Assembly (NCBI GenBank): GCA_049652745.1
Contig: JBASEY010000017.1
Location: forward strand, 1 to 64,000
Length of the DNA: 64,000 bases
Direction: 5' to 3'
Source of the DNA: JBASEY01 sp049652745
Lineage (GTDB): Bacteria > CSSED10-310
Shown: in pieces, positions 9,775 to 18,517 of the stretch
Position numbering within the stretch: position 1 is the stretch's first letter
Layout of the letters: each line of letters opens with the position of its first letter
The notes under the pieces: generated by a model
Seen by the model: only the letters and a program-made list of their open reading frames with translations
The model's database searches: none
What the model was told of the DNA's origin: nothing
Made by a program: the position numbers and the translations under genes

Positions 9775-11745
9775 TCAGGTGGTTGTTACCGCCCATTCCT
9801 CGGAAGTTAGATCAATTGTTTCAATGGCTTGATAACAAAACTTTTGTATGCTCTGGGCCGACAAATTAACCTCAATAAAATAGCCATTTTGAAGTTGCCG
9901 ACTCGCTCTGAATTTCGTTTTATCTTCGCCAACATAACGAGGAAAATTATTTGTAATTATTTCAAACTTGTCCGGCTCCAAATCGGCTACAGTATTGAGC
10001 GTTTGCTCCAAGACATCTCGCCAAGAGTTGACTTGAAATCGCTGCCCTAGAATATATAGCCCTGTCGGAATTGTCCCGGTAACGTCCTTTGGATCAGTCA
10101 GAGCAGTACCCTCCTGGCCAAAGTAACTCCATATCTCAAGTGCTTTTCTTGCCAATATGTCTGCTCTTGTCTCAATTTCGGTTTGTGTCCAAGAAGAAAG
10201 GGAAATAAAGTATTTGTTAATTTCCAGATGACTTCTGCTATATGTTTGTTTCTTAGTGGGAAAGTCATCATTCGATAGTTCAGAATTATAAGCAGTTAAT
10301 GTCAAATTCCCTATTGTATGCACGTACAATTCATGCATCTCTTCCCAATCATTATCAAGGTGCTCTTTCCACCATTCCGAAAGAGTCTGAGGCATAACAT
10401 GTTCAATCGTTAAGTCTTCAAAAGGAACTGCTTCTTTGTGGGCAAAATTCTCTTCGATACTCTCTAGAATGAGCTTGGTTTTTTGTTGGCGGTCTCCAGC
10501 ACCATAAAACTTGGCGTCTATAAAGCGAGCGTAAAACTCGTTGTCCTTCGGATACCCTCTGCTTTGCAAAATCGTTTTGAGTCCTTCAACCATGTTGTCC
10601 TGATATTTAGCGACTAGCTGGGGATAAACTGACGGAAAAATTTTATTTAGCTGGTTTGTTGGAACATTGCATACAAATCTACGGATGAGATAATTTTCAA
10701 GAATCTTCAGAATATCGACGAAATCAGCCTTGCTAATTATGTTGTCAACATAAGCTCCGTATAGATTCAGTAACAGTGGGTAAGCTGTTGTAACTTCAAT
10801 TCTTTTTAGTCTCCGAAAATACTTCTGTAAATCCATTTCGGGTTCAAATTCGGGATCGATAAACCTCTGATAATATATTGAGAACTTTTTCAGCTCCTTC
10901 AAATAATCAATGGCGTTTTCTGGCGATACTTTTTCTTTGAGGGCATAATATACGTCAGACTGTTTTATGATAGTACCGTTCCTCATCAAGAAGTGCCTGA
11001 TATATTCGGTGAGTATATCGTTTAAACCTGTTTGCATTGGCTCCCATAAGTCGTTATAGATTTTATCCTGTTTCTCAACGTGAATTCGCATGAAAAAATA
11101 ATTGCGAATCAGATCTGCCTGGGTCAGCGGTCTGCCCTTTGCGTTGAGGCTCTCAAAAACCAAGTATGGATTGTCGTCTGCGTCAAGCACAATGCTTACA
11201 ACAGAGAAATAGCCTGTGATGATTTCCTTAAGTCTCTCGTGTTCTATATGAGTCTGTTTCAATTTCTTGTCAAAAAACTTGTAAGCCCTTGCAAGAGGTT
11301 CGTCTCTTTCAATTTGTTCTCGTTTAATGAAGTTCTTGTAAGTCTCTCTATCGACATGCGTTGGCATCAGCTTGAAAAAGTCGTCGCCTTTTTTATATGG
11401 GTTAACAAGCAGAGTATTGTTAATCTCATCAGCAAATTCCTGATTGTTATTTTCTTCAGCCTTGTCACGCAATAGAGTGAGTAGGATAAAAATAGTGGTA
11501 AGTCTTTGCTGTCCGTCAATAAGCAAATACTTTGCTACTCCCTCAGGGACAGAAACCGTAGGCATGTTTACAATTGAGCCGATGAAATGTGAACGTGGAT
11601 TTTCGGCTTCACAAAGCTCAATTAGATCCCTCCACAATACGTCCCACTCCTTGTAGGTCCAGCTATAAGTTCGCTGAAATAGTGGAATTACATACTGCTT
11701 TGTCCCTTCGATAATATCTTGAAGTTTTGTTTCTTTTGCTTGCAT
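9775..11745 (-). CDS. GmrSD-type DUF262/DUF1524 restriction protein
   Basis: Single-chain homologue of the type IV restriction enzyme GmrSD. The N-terminal DUF262 (GmrS-like, NTP-hydrolysing) domain shows PLFQRTYSWTYKEWDVLWRD and the DGQQR motif (residues 77-81 from the chosen start). The C-terminal DUF1524 (GmrD-like, His-Me/HNH nuclease) domain shows IEHVMPQ and, further on, HTIGNLTLTAYNSELSN. Both active-site blocks are intact in the 656-residue protein. Start chosen at the ATG at 11745, downstream of GGAGG, rather than a GTG at 11763. Such proteins cut DNA with modified (for example glucosylated) cytosines, which complements the adenine-specific type I system next door. Confidence 0.9.
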   Translation of the reverse strand: MQAKETKLQDIIEGTKQYVIPLFQRTYSWTYKEWDVLWRDLIELCEAENPRSHFIGSIVNMPTVSVPEGVAKYLLIDGQQRLTTIFILLTLLRDKAEENNNQEFADEINNTLLVNPYKKGDDFFKLMPTHVDRETYKNFIKREQIERDEPLARAYKFFDKKLKQTHIEHERLKEIITGYFSVVSIVLDADDNPYLVFESLNAKGRPLTQADLIRNYFFMRIHVEKQDKIYNDLWEPMQTGLNDILTEYIRHFLMRNGTIIKQSDVYYALKEKVSPENAIDYLKELKKFSIYYQRFIDPEFEPEMDLQKYFRRLKRIEVTTAYPLLLNLYGAYVDNIISKADFVDILKILENYLIRRFVCNVPTNQLNKIFPSVYPQLVAKYQDNMVEGLKTILQSRGYPKDNEFYARFIDAKFYGAGDRQQKTKLILESIEENFAHKEAVPFEDLTIEHVMPQTLSEWWKEHLDNDWEEMHELYVHTIGNLTLTAYNSELSNDDFPTKKQTYSRSHLEINKYFISLSSWTQTEIETRADILARKALEIWSYFGQEGTALTDPKDVTGTIPTGLYILGQRFQVNSWRDVLEQTLNTVADLEPDKFEIITNNFPRYVGEDKTKFRASRQLQNGYFIEVNLSAQSIQKFCYQAIETIDLTSEEWAVTTT

Positions 11746-11928
11746 ATTTAATGTTTCCTCCACATTCTTTTATTAGCAGGTTATTGACAGTTTCACAATG
11801 AGCACCCGAGACGTAAAACGTATCTGTCCATACTTTTATTAAACATATTATAAAGTTTGCTTCGACTGAAAAGAAATGCCTTGAGATTGACACCGCGTAA
11901 AAAACTGTCTGTTTTTACTTGACCACCT

Positions 11929-12114
11929 CATATCTGTATCTGGAACGAACCTTGAAAAAGAATTGAGTTCGCCTAATTTGAAAGAGGCTTTTTCTAAAAG
12001 ATCATTGATTACTGGGTCTGTCCAAAAAAAGTTATGATTAATTTTTTCCGTCAGAAAATATTGGTACTGGTAGCCCTTTCGATAGCTGCCGGCTTTAAAG
12101 TTTTTTATGTCCAT
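11929..12114 (-). pseudogene. Truncated duplicate of the fic gene (first 62 codons)
   Basis: The frame starting at 12114 repeats residues 1-62 of the intact Fic protein with three substitutions, then leaves the homology after VPDTDM and runs into unrelated residues before stopping. The catalytic HPFxDGNGR block is absent, so the product could not be an active Fic enzyme. It retains the inhibitory helix region only in part (the SSRIEG motif is lost). Confidence 0.9.
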
Positions 12115-12146
12115 AAAATTGTCCTCAAAGTAAAATATAAAAAAAC

Positions 12147-12180
12147 CTTATTTTACTTTATTGCACTAAAGTAAAATAAG
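12147..12180. promoter_or_regulatory. Perfect 14-bp inverted repeat, second putative Fic operator
   Basis: CTTATTTTACTTTA (12147-12160) and TAAAGTAAAATAAG (12167-12180) are exact reverse complements separated by TTGCAC. As in the first copy, an extra half-site CAAAGTAAAAT (12126-12136) lies nearer the start codon. The palindrome is more perfect than the one at the intact gene, so selection may still act on it or it may be the less eroded copy. Confidence 0.6.
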
Positions 12181-12367
12181 ACAACTTGTAAATCCAGCCA
12201 ATAATAACTCGTCAAGAACCCAACCAAAAACCAGTAACCCACCGAAAATCCTGTTCATCGCGCAATCTAATCCTGCCCATCTTTGTAATCTTTGTAATCG
12301 TGTTCAGACAACCTTCGATTCAGCACTTCATTAACCAGAAACTCAGTACCAGAAACCAGAAACCCAA
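12181..12367. other. Noncoding gap between defence island and core genes
   Basis: No convincing ORF, RNA or terminator. The sequence is rich in short unpatterned echoes such as CCAGAAAC and ACCAG, which look like decayed spacer. It marks the boundary between the restriction island and the metabolic genes. Confidence 0.5.
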
Positions 12368-12715
12368 TCAAAACGTGATCACCCGATAACCCTGTTCAAT
12401 ATACTCCCCGATCGACGGATGACCGGACATCTCCCCTATCAACGGAATACCTGCCGCTTTGATCTCGTTGGCAACTTTCAGCTTGATCGAACACGCTCGA
12501 CAAGCGCCGACAATCAGGTTCAAATCCTTTGCTTTTTGATAAAACTGCGACAGGAAATGACCAGGCTGACTCATCTCCGGAATAAGCTTGACCGCTTCAC
12601 CCTCCATAACGATCAACCCTTCCCCACCCCGTTCATGCAAATCAATCGCATTCAACAACACATGAACAAAACACATCGCATCTCCACGAAACGCAAACAA
12701 TACGACTTTTTCCAT
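12368..12715 (-). CDS. DsrE-like small cytoplasmic protein
   Basis: A 115-residue protein with the DsrE/DsrF-like alpha/beta pattern: KVVLFAFRGDAMCFVHVLLNA at the start, then an EGLIVMEGEAVKLI strand-helix, and near residues 72-78 GACRACS with two cysteines before a C-terminal GYRVITF strand. DsrE-type proteins relay sulfur through conserved cysteines or bind small ligands; whether these two Cys act that way is not known. The start at 12715 follows AAGGAGG, so the longer frame from 12736 is rejected. It follows the sulfatase-like gene at a distance of 265 bases and is probably transcribed separately. Confidence 0.7.
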   Translation of the reverse strand: MEKVVLFAFRGDAMCFVHVLLNAIDLHERGGEGLIVMEGEAVKLIPEMSQPGHFLSQFYQKAKDLNLIVGACRACSIKLKVANEIKAAGIPLIGEMSGHPSIGEYIEQGYRVITF

Positions 12716-12980
12716 GCCTTTCTTCCTCCTTGTCAAAATCTTTCAATCTCTTTCGCCTATGGAAAACGATCACTTTTCGTTTAAAACATCTCAACCTTAT
12801 GGTTCCAAATCATCCATCATCTTATCTGATTCGATGGCTTAACTCGACCATTAAAATTTCTCTTATTAAAACTCTTAATATCGGGCATCATTCTGAAAAA
12901 CCTTCGTTTTTCGGATTTCCAACTACCCTAACGATTCAATCCAACTGTTTTTATTAGCCGATTTAAAATGGATTCAACAC

Positions 12981-14834
12981 TTAATGAATATATCCAAGCG
13001 CCTTGAGCTTCTGCATCACTTTTTCAGGCTCCTCGAAATCACCGTCACCTGAAGGTTCATTTGCCAATACAGATTTCAAATCCTCGTATAAAAAGTCGGT
13101 ACTGGATTCAGATACAGGGACTGGATTTTTTTCTGCCGGATCTTTATACAAAAAATATTGAAGTACTGGTGAATCCTCAAGATAGACCATCTTGCGGTCT
13201 CCCCGCATCACGGCCCGTCGGTAGGCTGAATAATCCTTAGAGTTACCTAAAAAACTGTACAATGTTCTGGCTGGTATTTCAGGAGCTGAATAGACGTCAA
13301 TACCATCAGTCGGATAAAGCGGCGCTTTACCTAAAAGCCCCAAGACCGTACTTAAAACATCCACCTGTGAAACGTTTCCTGCCAATACTTTTGGTTTTTG
13401 CGAAGGCTCCAGGCGTGATAAAATCCATGGCACACGAATGGTTTCCTGGCTCAAATCGAATCCATGACTCAGAAAACCATGCTCCATAAACGCTTCACCA
13501 TGATCGGCCATCACCATAAAAATAAAACTCCGCTCAGGATAACGCTGAACCAGTTCCCGAATGATATTGCCGACCATGCTGTCCATAAACCTGACTTCGC
13601 CTTTATACTGTGAGTGGAGAAAGGCCAGTTCTTCACCTGTTATTTGTGGAGCATCATGATCGAGGACTTCGTTCATAGTAACCGTTGCCAGGCCTTTCTG
13701 AACGTTTTGGCGCAGTAAAGTAGAGTTTTCCGGCCGTGGAAACATCTCTCGAAACAACCCCGGCGGAATGTAACGATCATGTGGGTCCATGCAATGCACA
13801 TATAGAAAAAAGGGCGCATCATTCATATCAGGCAACAGTTTCATTACAGCCCTTTGAATTTGTCTTGTACTGTTCGTTCTGGCAAACAAACCGGGATCGG
13901 AATCAAAGTAATCAAAACCGCGGTCGTATTCTGCGATCGGCGAAACCAAATCATTGCTGCTGACACCAAGGGTCAGAAAACCCAATTGAGCCAACTCCTC
14001 GGTCAAAAGCCGAAACTCCTGATGAAACTGAGAAAATGGGGCACCCAACACTTTATTTCTATGAGGATACAAGCCGGTGAATATTGAATTGACGGTTGGA
14101 CGAGTCCAGGAACTAGTCCCATACACCGTTTTGAAGAGATCACTGAATCGCGATAAACTGTCTAATGTCGGTGTTAAAGGCTCAGGCATCCCGTAACATC
14201 CAATGTGATCCGCTCGAAGGGTATCCGGGATGAACAACACTATATTGGGATACTCTTTTTCCCTTTCATCGGCAATAAACATCGGAGCGCCGATAAAAAC
14301 CCATGGCGCGTTCTCCCTATGCCTGGGATCGTTAAAAACACATTCCATGGAAATCGTGGCTGAACCTTCCAATATTGAATGAAACTCGAAATCCTCCCAT
14401 TTAAGATAGTCGATGGCTCTTCCCTTCAACCTGATCTCTTCTTGAATGACAGCCTTCCCTGCCTGCTTGGCGGTCACTTTCAAAAAGACTGGTCCAGGAG
14501 AGCGCGTCACGGCAAATGCGCTAAAGACAAATTTGCCGGGAGATAAACCTTGTACATCGATTGACCATGTTTTTTCCGGCGGGATGATTTTTCCGGGTTT
14601 GGCTAAATTATTGATATTGATTCGAAAGAAGGATTGAGTTATTTCCGATAGCGGCCGACCTTGTAGTTTTTCAAATTCATCATAAGCGCTTTCAAAAAGC
14701 GGTAGAGATTCACCAATAGGAAATAACCGCACAATTGAATTGTTTTGAAAAGATGACGGCTGACGGCAGCCCAAAACAGCCAGACTTAAAGCCAGCAGCG
14801 ACAAATATCTATTTCTTTTACAAAAACCACCCAT
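12981..14834 (-). CDS. Sulfatase-superfamily lipoprotein with Thr at the nucleophile position
   Basis: The signal peptide ends in LAVLGC (lipidated Cys23), so the enzyme is membrane-anchored outside the cytoplasm. The alkaline-phosphatase-superfamily core opens with VLFIPDTLRADHIGCYG (metal-binding Asp) and later has VMADHGEAFMEHGFLSHG. The signature that in formylglycine sulfatases reads C/S-x-P-x-R is SWTRPTVNSIFTGLYPHR here, aligning Thr with the nucleophile; a Thr nucleophile is typical of phosphotransferase branches rather than true sulfatases. The substrate is unknown; lipid or polysaccharide head groups are possible. It starts 15 bases after atpG stops and may be read through from the ATPase operon. 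Confidence 0.8.
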   Translation of the reverse strand: MGGFCKRNRYLSLLALSLAVLGCRQPSSFQNNSIVRLFPIGESLPLFESAYDEFEKLQGRPLSEITQSFFRININNLAKPGKIIPPEKTWSIDVQGLSPGKFVFSAFAVTRSPGPVFLKVTAKQAGKAVIQEEIRLKGRAIDYLKWEDFEFHSILEGSATISMECVFNDPRHRENAPWVFIGAPMFIADEREKEYPNIVLFIPDTLRADHIGCYGMPEPLTPTLDSLSRFSDLFKTVYGTSSWTRPTVNSIFTGLYPHRNKVLGAPFSQFHQEFRLLTEELAQLGFLTLGVSSNDLVSPIAEYDRGFDYFDSDPGLFARTNSTRQIQRAVMKLLPDMNDAPFFLYVHCMDPHDRYIPPGLFREMFPRPENSTLLRQNVQKGLATVTMNEVLDHDAPQITGEELAFLHSQYKGEVRFMDSMVGNIIRELVQRYPERSFIFMVMADHGEAFMEHGFLSHGFDLSQETIRVPWILSRLEPSQKPKVLAGNVSQVDVLSTVLGLLGKAPLYPTDGIDVYSAPEIPARTLYSFLGNSKDYSAYRRAVMRGDRKMVYLEDSPVLQYFLYKDPAEKNPVPVSESSTDFLYEDLKSVLANEPSGDGDFEEPEKVMQKLKALGYIH

Positions 14835-14849
14835 CTCGCACTGACAATA

Positions 14850-15746
14850 TCAGGCCTGCAATTTTTTTGCCAATGCTTCATATCCTGAAATGACATCGAA
14901 AAGCTCTGCATCGATCAGTGCCTGCCTAACCTGGTTATACCCTCGGCGAAGGCTTTCCAACAATTCACCGATATTTTTATCGGCTCGTTCCATCGCAGCC
15001 AAACGGCTTTCGTTTTCAGCGGCTAATGAAAGCGCACACGCACGAAATAGGGAGATAAAAAGATATTCTCTGATCAAAGCACGCAAGGTCGATGTCCCAT
15101 CCGTTATTATTTCGGGTTTAACCCGTGTCGGCCAGGTCAATGCGTCTATTTCTTTTTGCCATTCCGAGTCGAGTGGAAGCAGTTTCCGCCAGATTGGCTC
15201 ATATATGACGTTTTTTTTCGGCTGGTTGTAAAAAATAAATACCTGCTCGTATCCGTGCTTGAGTCTGTGATTTTCTACCTCAAAATAAATTTCGCCGACA
15301 AGCGAAGTCACTTCCTGAATGGAAAAAGGAACAGGAAAATCACCGATAGATGTAAACCCCGCATCGCTTAAATTGTTCCGTACACGCTCACCCACCGTCC
15401 AGATAAAAGGTCTGCCACCCAGTAGTTGTAGTTTTTCAACGACGTGCTCGGCAATCACCTCATTGAATCGCCCTACCAACCCTTGATCCGATCCGAAGAC
15501 AATGATGCCGATGTTTTCACGATCTCTTTTTGTATCGTTCTGTTCAGGTTCATCGATCAGACCAAAATCTCCAAGCACAGCTTTAAGACCCAATAAAATC
15601 GTCCGATAATAAATGTCCTGAGACTTTCCGGCTCTTTCATATTGACCAATGCTCAACGCCGCCAGAGCTTTCATTGTCCGCACGACAGAGCGCAGCTCTT
15701 CGGCTATTTTGATCTGTCTTCGCAACCCTGTTATTGTATCACTCAT
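14850..15746 (-). CDS. atpG: N-ATPase gamma subunit
   Basis: Central-stalk subunit that couples rotation to catalysis. The 298-residue protein has the coiled-coil start SDTITGLRRQIKIAEELRSVVRTMKALA and the matching C-terminal helix LAAMERADKNIGELLESLRRGYNQVRQALID, the two strands of the rotor. It is the final gene in the atpDCQRBEFAG order characteristic of N-type ATPases. Confidence 0.95.
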   Translation of the reverse strand: MSDTITGLRRQIKIAEELRSVVRTMKALAALSIGQYERAGKSQDIYYRTILLGLKAVLGDFGLIDEPEQNDTKRDRENIGIIVFGSDQGLVGRFNEVIAEHVVEKLQLLGGRPFIWTVGERVRNNLSDAGFTSIGDFPVPFSIQEVTSLVGEIYFEVENHRLKHGYEQVFIFYNQPKKNVIYEPIWRKLLPLDSEWQKEIDALTWPTRVKPEIITDGTSTLRALIREYLFISLFRACALSLAAENESRLAAMERADKNIGELLESLRRGYNQVRQALIDAELFDVISGYEALAKKLQA

Positions 15747-15775
15747 TGACAGCCTGGATTTGTATCACACTCGAT

Positions 15776-17398
15776 TTATAACAATTCATCCGCCGGAAAA
15801 CCCAATGGTTTGGAAATCAATCGATCGGTATCGCCTTCAGCGCCCGATAAATTGTCATCTGTATCAAACGTTATCGATTGAATCGCTTCACGCGCTATTT
15901 CAATCAAAGTTTTTCTGTCTTTTTCCGTCAAATCGAAATCATCCGTAAAAATTTTCATAATTGCCGGTGGAATTTTTTGTGCTGCTTTTCGAACCAGTTC
16001 TTCTGCTTCCGCCATACGCTCCAATGGCACGGCATCAAATAATTTTGCTGTTAGAGCGACAAGAATCAAAATTTGTTCCGGAACGGCAACCGGTGAGTTT
16101 TCAGCTTGTTTCAGGCATTCACGGATACGCTTTCCATGCTCGATGACATGCCAGGTTTTTTCGTCCAATCTGGCGCCGAATCGAGCGAAAGTTTCGAGTT
16201 CTTCGAACTGTGCATAAGCCAGCTTGAGGTCTCCCGTAACCTCACGATAAGACGCTTTCTGAGCCTTGCCTCCGACACGCGAAACCGACTTGTTGACATC
16301 GACGGCCGGCAAGACGCCGAGTTCGAAAAGAGTCGGAGAAAGCACAATTTGCCCATCGGTGATCGAGATCAGATTGGTGGGTATGTATCCGGAAATATCC
16401 TGTGCTTCCGTTTCGACGATCGGCAATGCCGTCAAAGAGCCACCCCCTTTATCGTCGTTCAAATGCGTGGCACGCTCCAATAGACGCGAATGGATATAAA
16501 AAATATCACCTGGAAAAGCTTCTCGACCGGGTGAACGCCGAAGCAGCAGCGACAATTCACGATAAGCGCGGGCATGCTGCGTCAAATCATCATAAACAAT
16601 TAGAACATCCCGCCCGTTTTCCATAAAATATTCCGCGATGGATGTCGCTGCATAAGGTGCAATATAGGACAGCCCCGGCGGGTCGTTTCCCTCCGTCACA
16701 ACCACCACCGTATATCTCATAACATCGTTTTCACGCAGAACCGAGACGACTTTGGCAACAGAGGCCGCTCGTTGACCTATAGCACAATATACACACAGCA
16801 TGTTTTGGTTTTTCTGGTTCAAGATAGTATCGATGGCCACCGTGCTTTTACCCGTTTGACGATCGCCTATTATCAATTCACGCTGACCCCGCCCTATAGG
16901 AATCAATGCATCGACCACTTTCAATCCGGTCTGTAGCGGTTCGACGACTGGAGCTCTGTCCATAATCGATGGAGCCGGCCGCTCAACAGGATAACGTTTA
17001 TTTGCTATTACCGGGCCTCGGCCATCGACAGGATTGCCCAAAGGATCGATGATCCGTCCCAGCAATTGATTCCCGACCGGCACATCCATGACCCGTCCCG
17101 TCCGCTCCACAAAATCACCGGCGGAAAGCTTTTGATAATCACCCAACAAAACCACGCCGGTTTTTTCTTGATCCAAATCGAATGCAATTCCATAGATATT
17201 TCCTGGAAAGGAAACGAGTTCTTCGAAACCTACTCCCGGCAGACCGGATACATGGGCAATACCTGTCGACAGGTGTGTGATTCTGCCTATTTCCCGCATG
17301 CCTAATCGGTTGACATACTGTTCACGCATCGATTGAAGCCCGGATAATGCTCTATTGAAGACATCCTGCAAAGAATCAAATTTTAGTTTTGCATCCAT
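15776..17398 (-). CDS. atpA: N-ATPase alpha subunit
   Basis: Non-catalytic nucleotide-binding subunit of the F1 head. The P-loop GDRQTGKSTVAIDTI and the ATPase alpha/beta signature region ending in PGREAFPGDIFYIHSRLLERA are present. At 540 residues it is slightly longer than the usual 500-510, the extra being at the acidic C terminus (DDNLSGAEGDTDRLISK). It lies between the b/delta fusion and gamma, the N-ATPase position rather than the canonical F-type place between delta and gamma. Confidence 0.96.
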   Translation of the reverse strand: MDAKLKFDSLQDVFNRALSGLQSMREQYVNRLGMREIGRITHLSTGIAHVSGLPGVGFEELVSFPGNIYGIAFDLDQEKTGVVLLGDYQKLSAGDFVERTGRVMDVPVGNQLLGRIIDPLGNPVDGRGPVIANKRYPVERPAPSIMDRAPVVEPLQTGLKVVDALIPIGRGQRELIIGDRQTGKSTVAIDTILNQKNQNMLCVYCAIGQRAASVAKVVSVLRENDVMRYTVVVVTEGNDPPGLSYIAPYAATSIAEYFMENGRDVLIVYDDLTQHARAYRELSLLLRRSPGREAFPGDIFYIHSRLLERATHLNDDKGGGSLTALPIVETEAQDISGYIPTNLISITDGQIVLSPTLFELGVLPAVDVNKSVSRVGGKAQKASYREVTGDLKLAYAQFEELETFARFGARLDEKTWHVIEHGKRIRECLKQAENSPVAVPEQILILVALTAKLFDAVPLERMAEAEELVRKAAQKIPPAIMKIFTDDFDLTEKDRKTLIEIAREAIQSITFDTDDNLSGAEGDTDRLISKPLGFPADELL

Positions 17399-17412
17399 TG
17401 GTCAGCCGCCCT

Positions 17413-18213
17413 TTATCGGTCAATATCCTTCGTGATTCGAAAATGATCTTCCTGGGACGCAGTCTTGAGCAGCTCATTCAAACCGCTCTGAAAATCATTC
17501 AGATATTCCGATATGCTCCAACCAATTTTTCGACTATTGATGATCAGCTCAATTCCTGCGATGACGTTGGGATTATATTCAAATTTCACCGGCACATCAG
17601 TAGAATGAATATCGCGAATCGCCTGCTGAATTCTCTCTTTTTGCTCAGTTTTCAATTCAAAGCCGGATTGTATTAAAACCGGCCCCGATCGGTCAGCCAG
17701 CAGATCTGATACTTCAGTTTTAAGCTGGTCATCCATTTGAGCCAATTTTTGTATAAATGCATATGATATTTGTTCTTCTAAATCTGCGGAAGCCAGGTCT
17801 TTCAATGTCTTACGAGCAATCGCGAACACCTCGGTTTGAACACGTTCCTGCATCGATTTATTGAGATCGTCGATTTCATTTTTGATTGTATCGCGGCGGG
17901 TGGTGAAAAAATCATCGGCGACCTTTTTGGCTTCGTGGAGCAGCTTCCAGCGTTCGTTCCTGATCTCTTCTTCGACTTCTTTGAACATGGCCGATCGATG
18001 TCGATCAAATTCCAGATTCTTCTGTTCGTACGTTTCACGTTCCCTTATCGCTTCGTCTTTTTGCTTTTCAGCCTGTTCAATCTTTTCTGCTATTCGATGT
18101 TCGCGTTCATCGATTGCATTGATAATGGGTCCGTAAAGAAATCGCTTAAGAAGCCAAACCAGTATCAGAAAATTGACGATCTGCGCCGCCACTGTAAACC
18201 AATCAAACGGCAT
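17413..18213 (-). CDS. atpF: N-ATPase peripheral stalk subunit b fused to a delta-like domain
   Basis: The N terminus MPFDWFTVAAQIVNFLILVWLLKRFLYGPI is the membrane anchor of subunit b, followed by a long charged helix (about residues 35-150). The last roughly 90 residues (GFELKTEQKERIQQAIRDI through VIAGIELIINSRKIGWSISEYL) resemble the C-terminal domain of the delta subunit, which would explain why no separate atpH exists in the operon. I take the ATG at 18213, since the frame from 18222 would begin inside the stop region of atpE. The family usually shows this longer form in N-ATPases. Confidence 0.9.
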   Translation of the reverse strand: MPFDWFTVAAQIVNFLILVWLLKRFLYGPIINAIDEREHRIAEKIEQAEKQKDEAIRERETYEQKNLEFDRHRSAMFKEVEEEIRNERWKLLHEAKKVADDFFTTRRDTIKNEIDDLNKSMQERVQTEVFAIARKTLKDLASADLEEQISYAFIQKLAQMDDQLKTEVSDLLADRSGPVLIQSGFELKTEQKERIQQAIRDIHSTDVPVKFEYNPNVIAGIELIINSRKIGWSISEYLNDFQSGLNELLKTASQEDHFRITKDIDR

Positions 18214-18218
18214 AAGCG

Positions 18219-18500
18219 TCACATTCCTTTCGAGATTTCAACGGCATAATTCCAGAATGGATTGACGAAGATCAGGATCATGGAAATGACAAAACAGTAT
18301 ATTGCCATGGATTCCACCATCGCCAACCCAACGAATAGTGTTCGAGTGATCGGGCCGGAGGCATCAGGTTGTTGAGCAATCGATTTCATAGCCGCTTCCA
18401 CTGCTTTGCCCTGTGAAAGAGCCGGAAAGATCGTTCCTATCATCGAAGTCAGCCCGGCTAGAGCGATAGATGCAACCGCAACAATCGACAAGACATCCAT
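18219..18500 (-). CDS. atpE: N-ATPase rotor-ring subunit c with sodium-binding signature
   Basis: Two-helix ring subunit of 93 residues. The ion site residues match those of sodium-translocating rings: Gln30 in helix 1, Glu63 and Ser64 in VESMAIY, and Tyr68, with the same Gln-to-Glu and Glu-to-Tyr spacing as the Ilyobacter c-ring (Q32, E65, S66, Y70). This argues for Na+ rather than H+ as the coupling ion. Start preceded by AAAGGAGAGAGTTA. Confidence 0.93.
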   Translation of the reverse strand: MDVLSIVAVASIALAGLTSMIGTIFPALSQGKAVEAAMKSIAQQPDASGPITRTLFVGLAMVESMAIYCFVISMILIFVNPFWNYAVEISKGM

Positions 18501-18517
18501 TAACTCTCTCTCCTTTC

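Larger units (their letters stand above)
11929..12180. repeat. Direct repeat copy B: fic promoter and first 62 codons
   Basis: Second copy of the repeat described at 7795-8045, in the same orientation and about 4.1 kb away. Recombination between the two would remove hsdM and the gmrSD gene while leaving one intact fic gene with an operator. Confidence 0.95.

Noticed and set aside
11663..11893. 76-residue ORF between gmrSD and the fic fragment
   Set aside because: Overlaps gmrSD on the same strand and has no recognisable content.
12181..12367. Short CCAGAAAC/ACCAG repeats as a possible structured element
   Set aside because: Copies are irregular in spacing and length, and no stable hairpin or array is formed.
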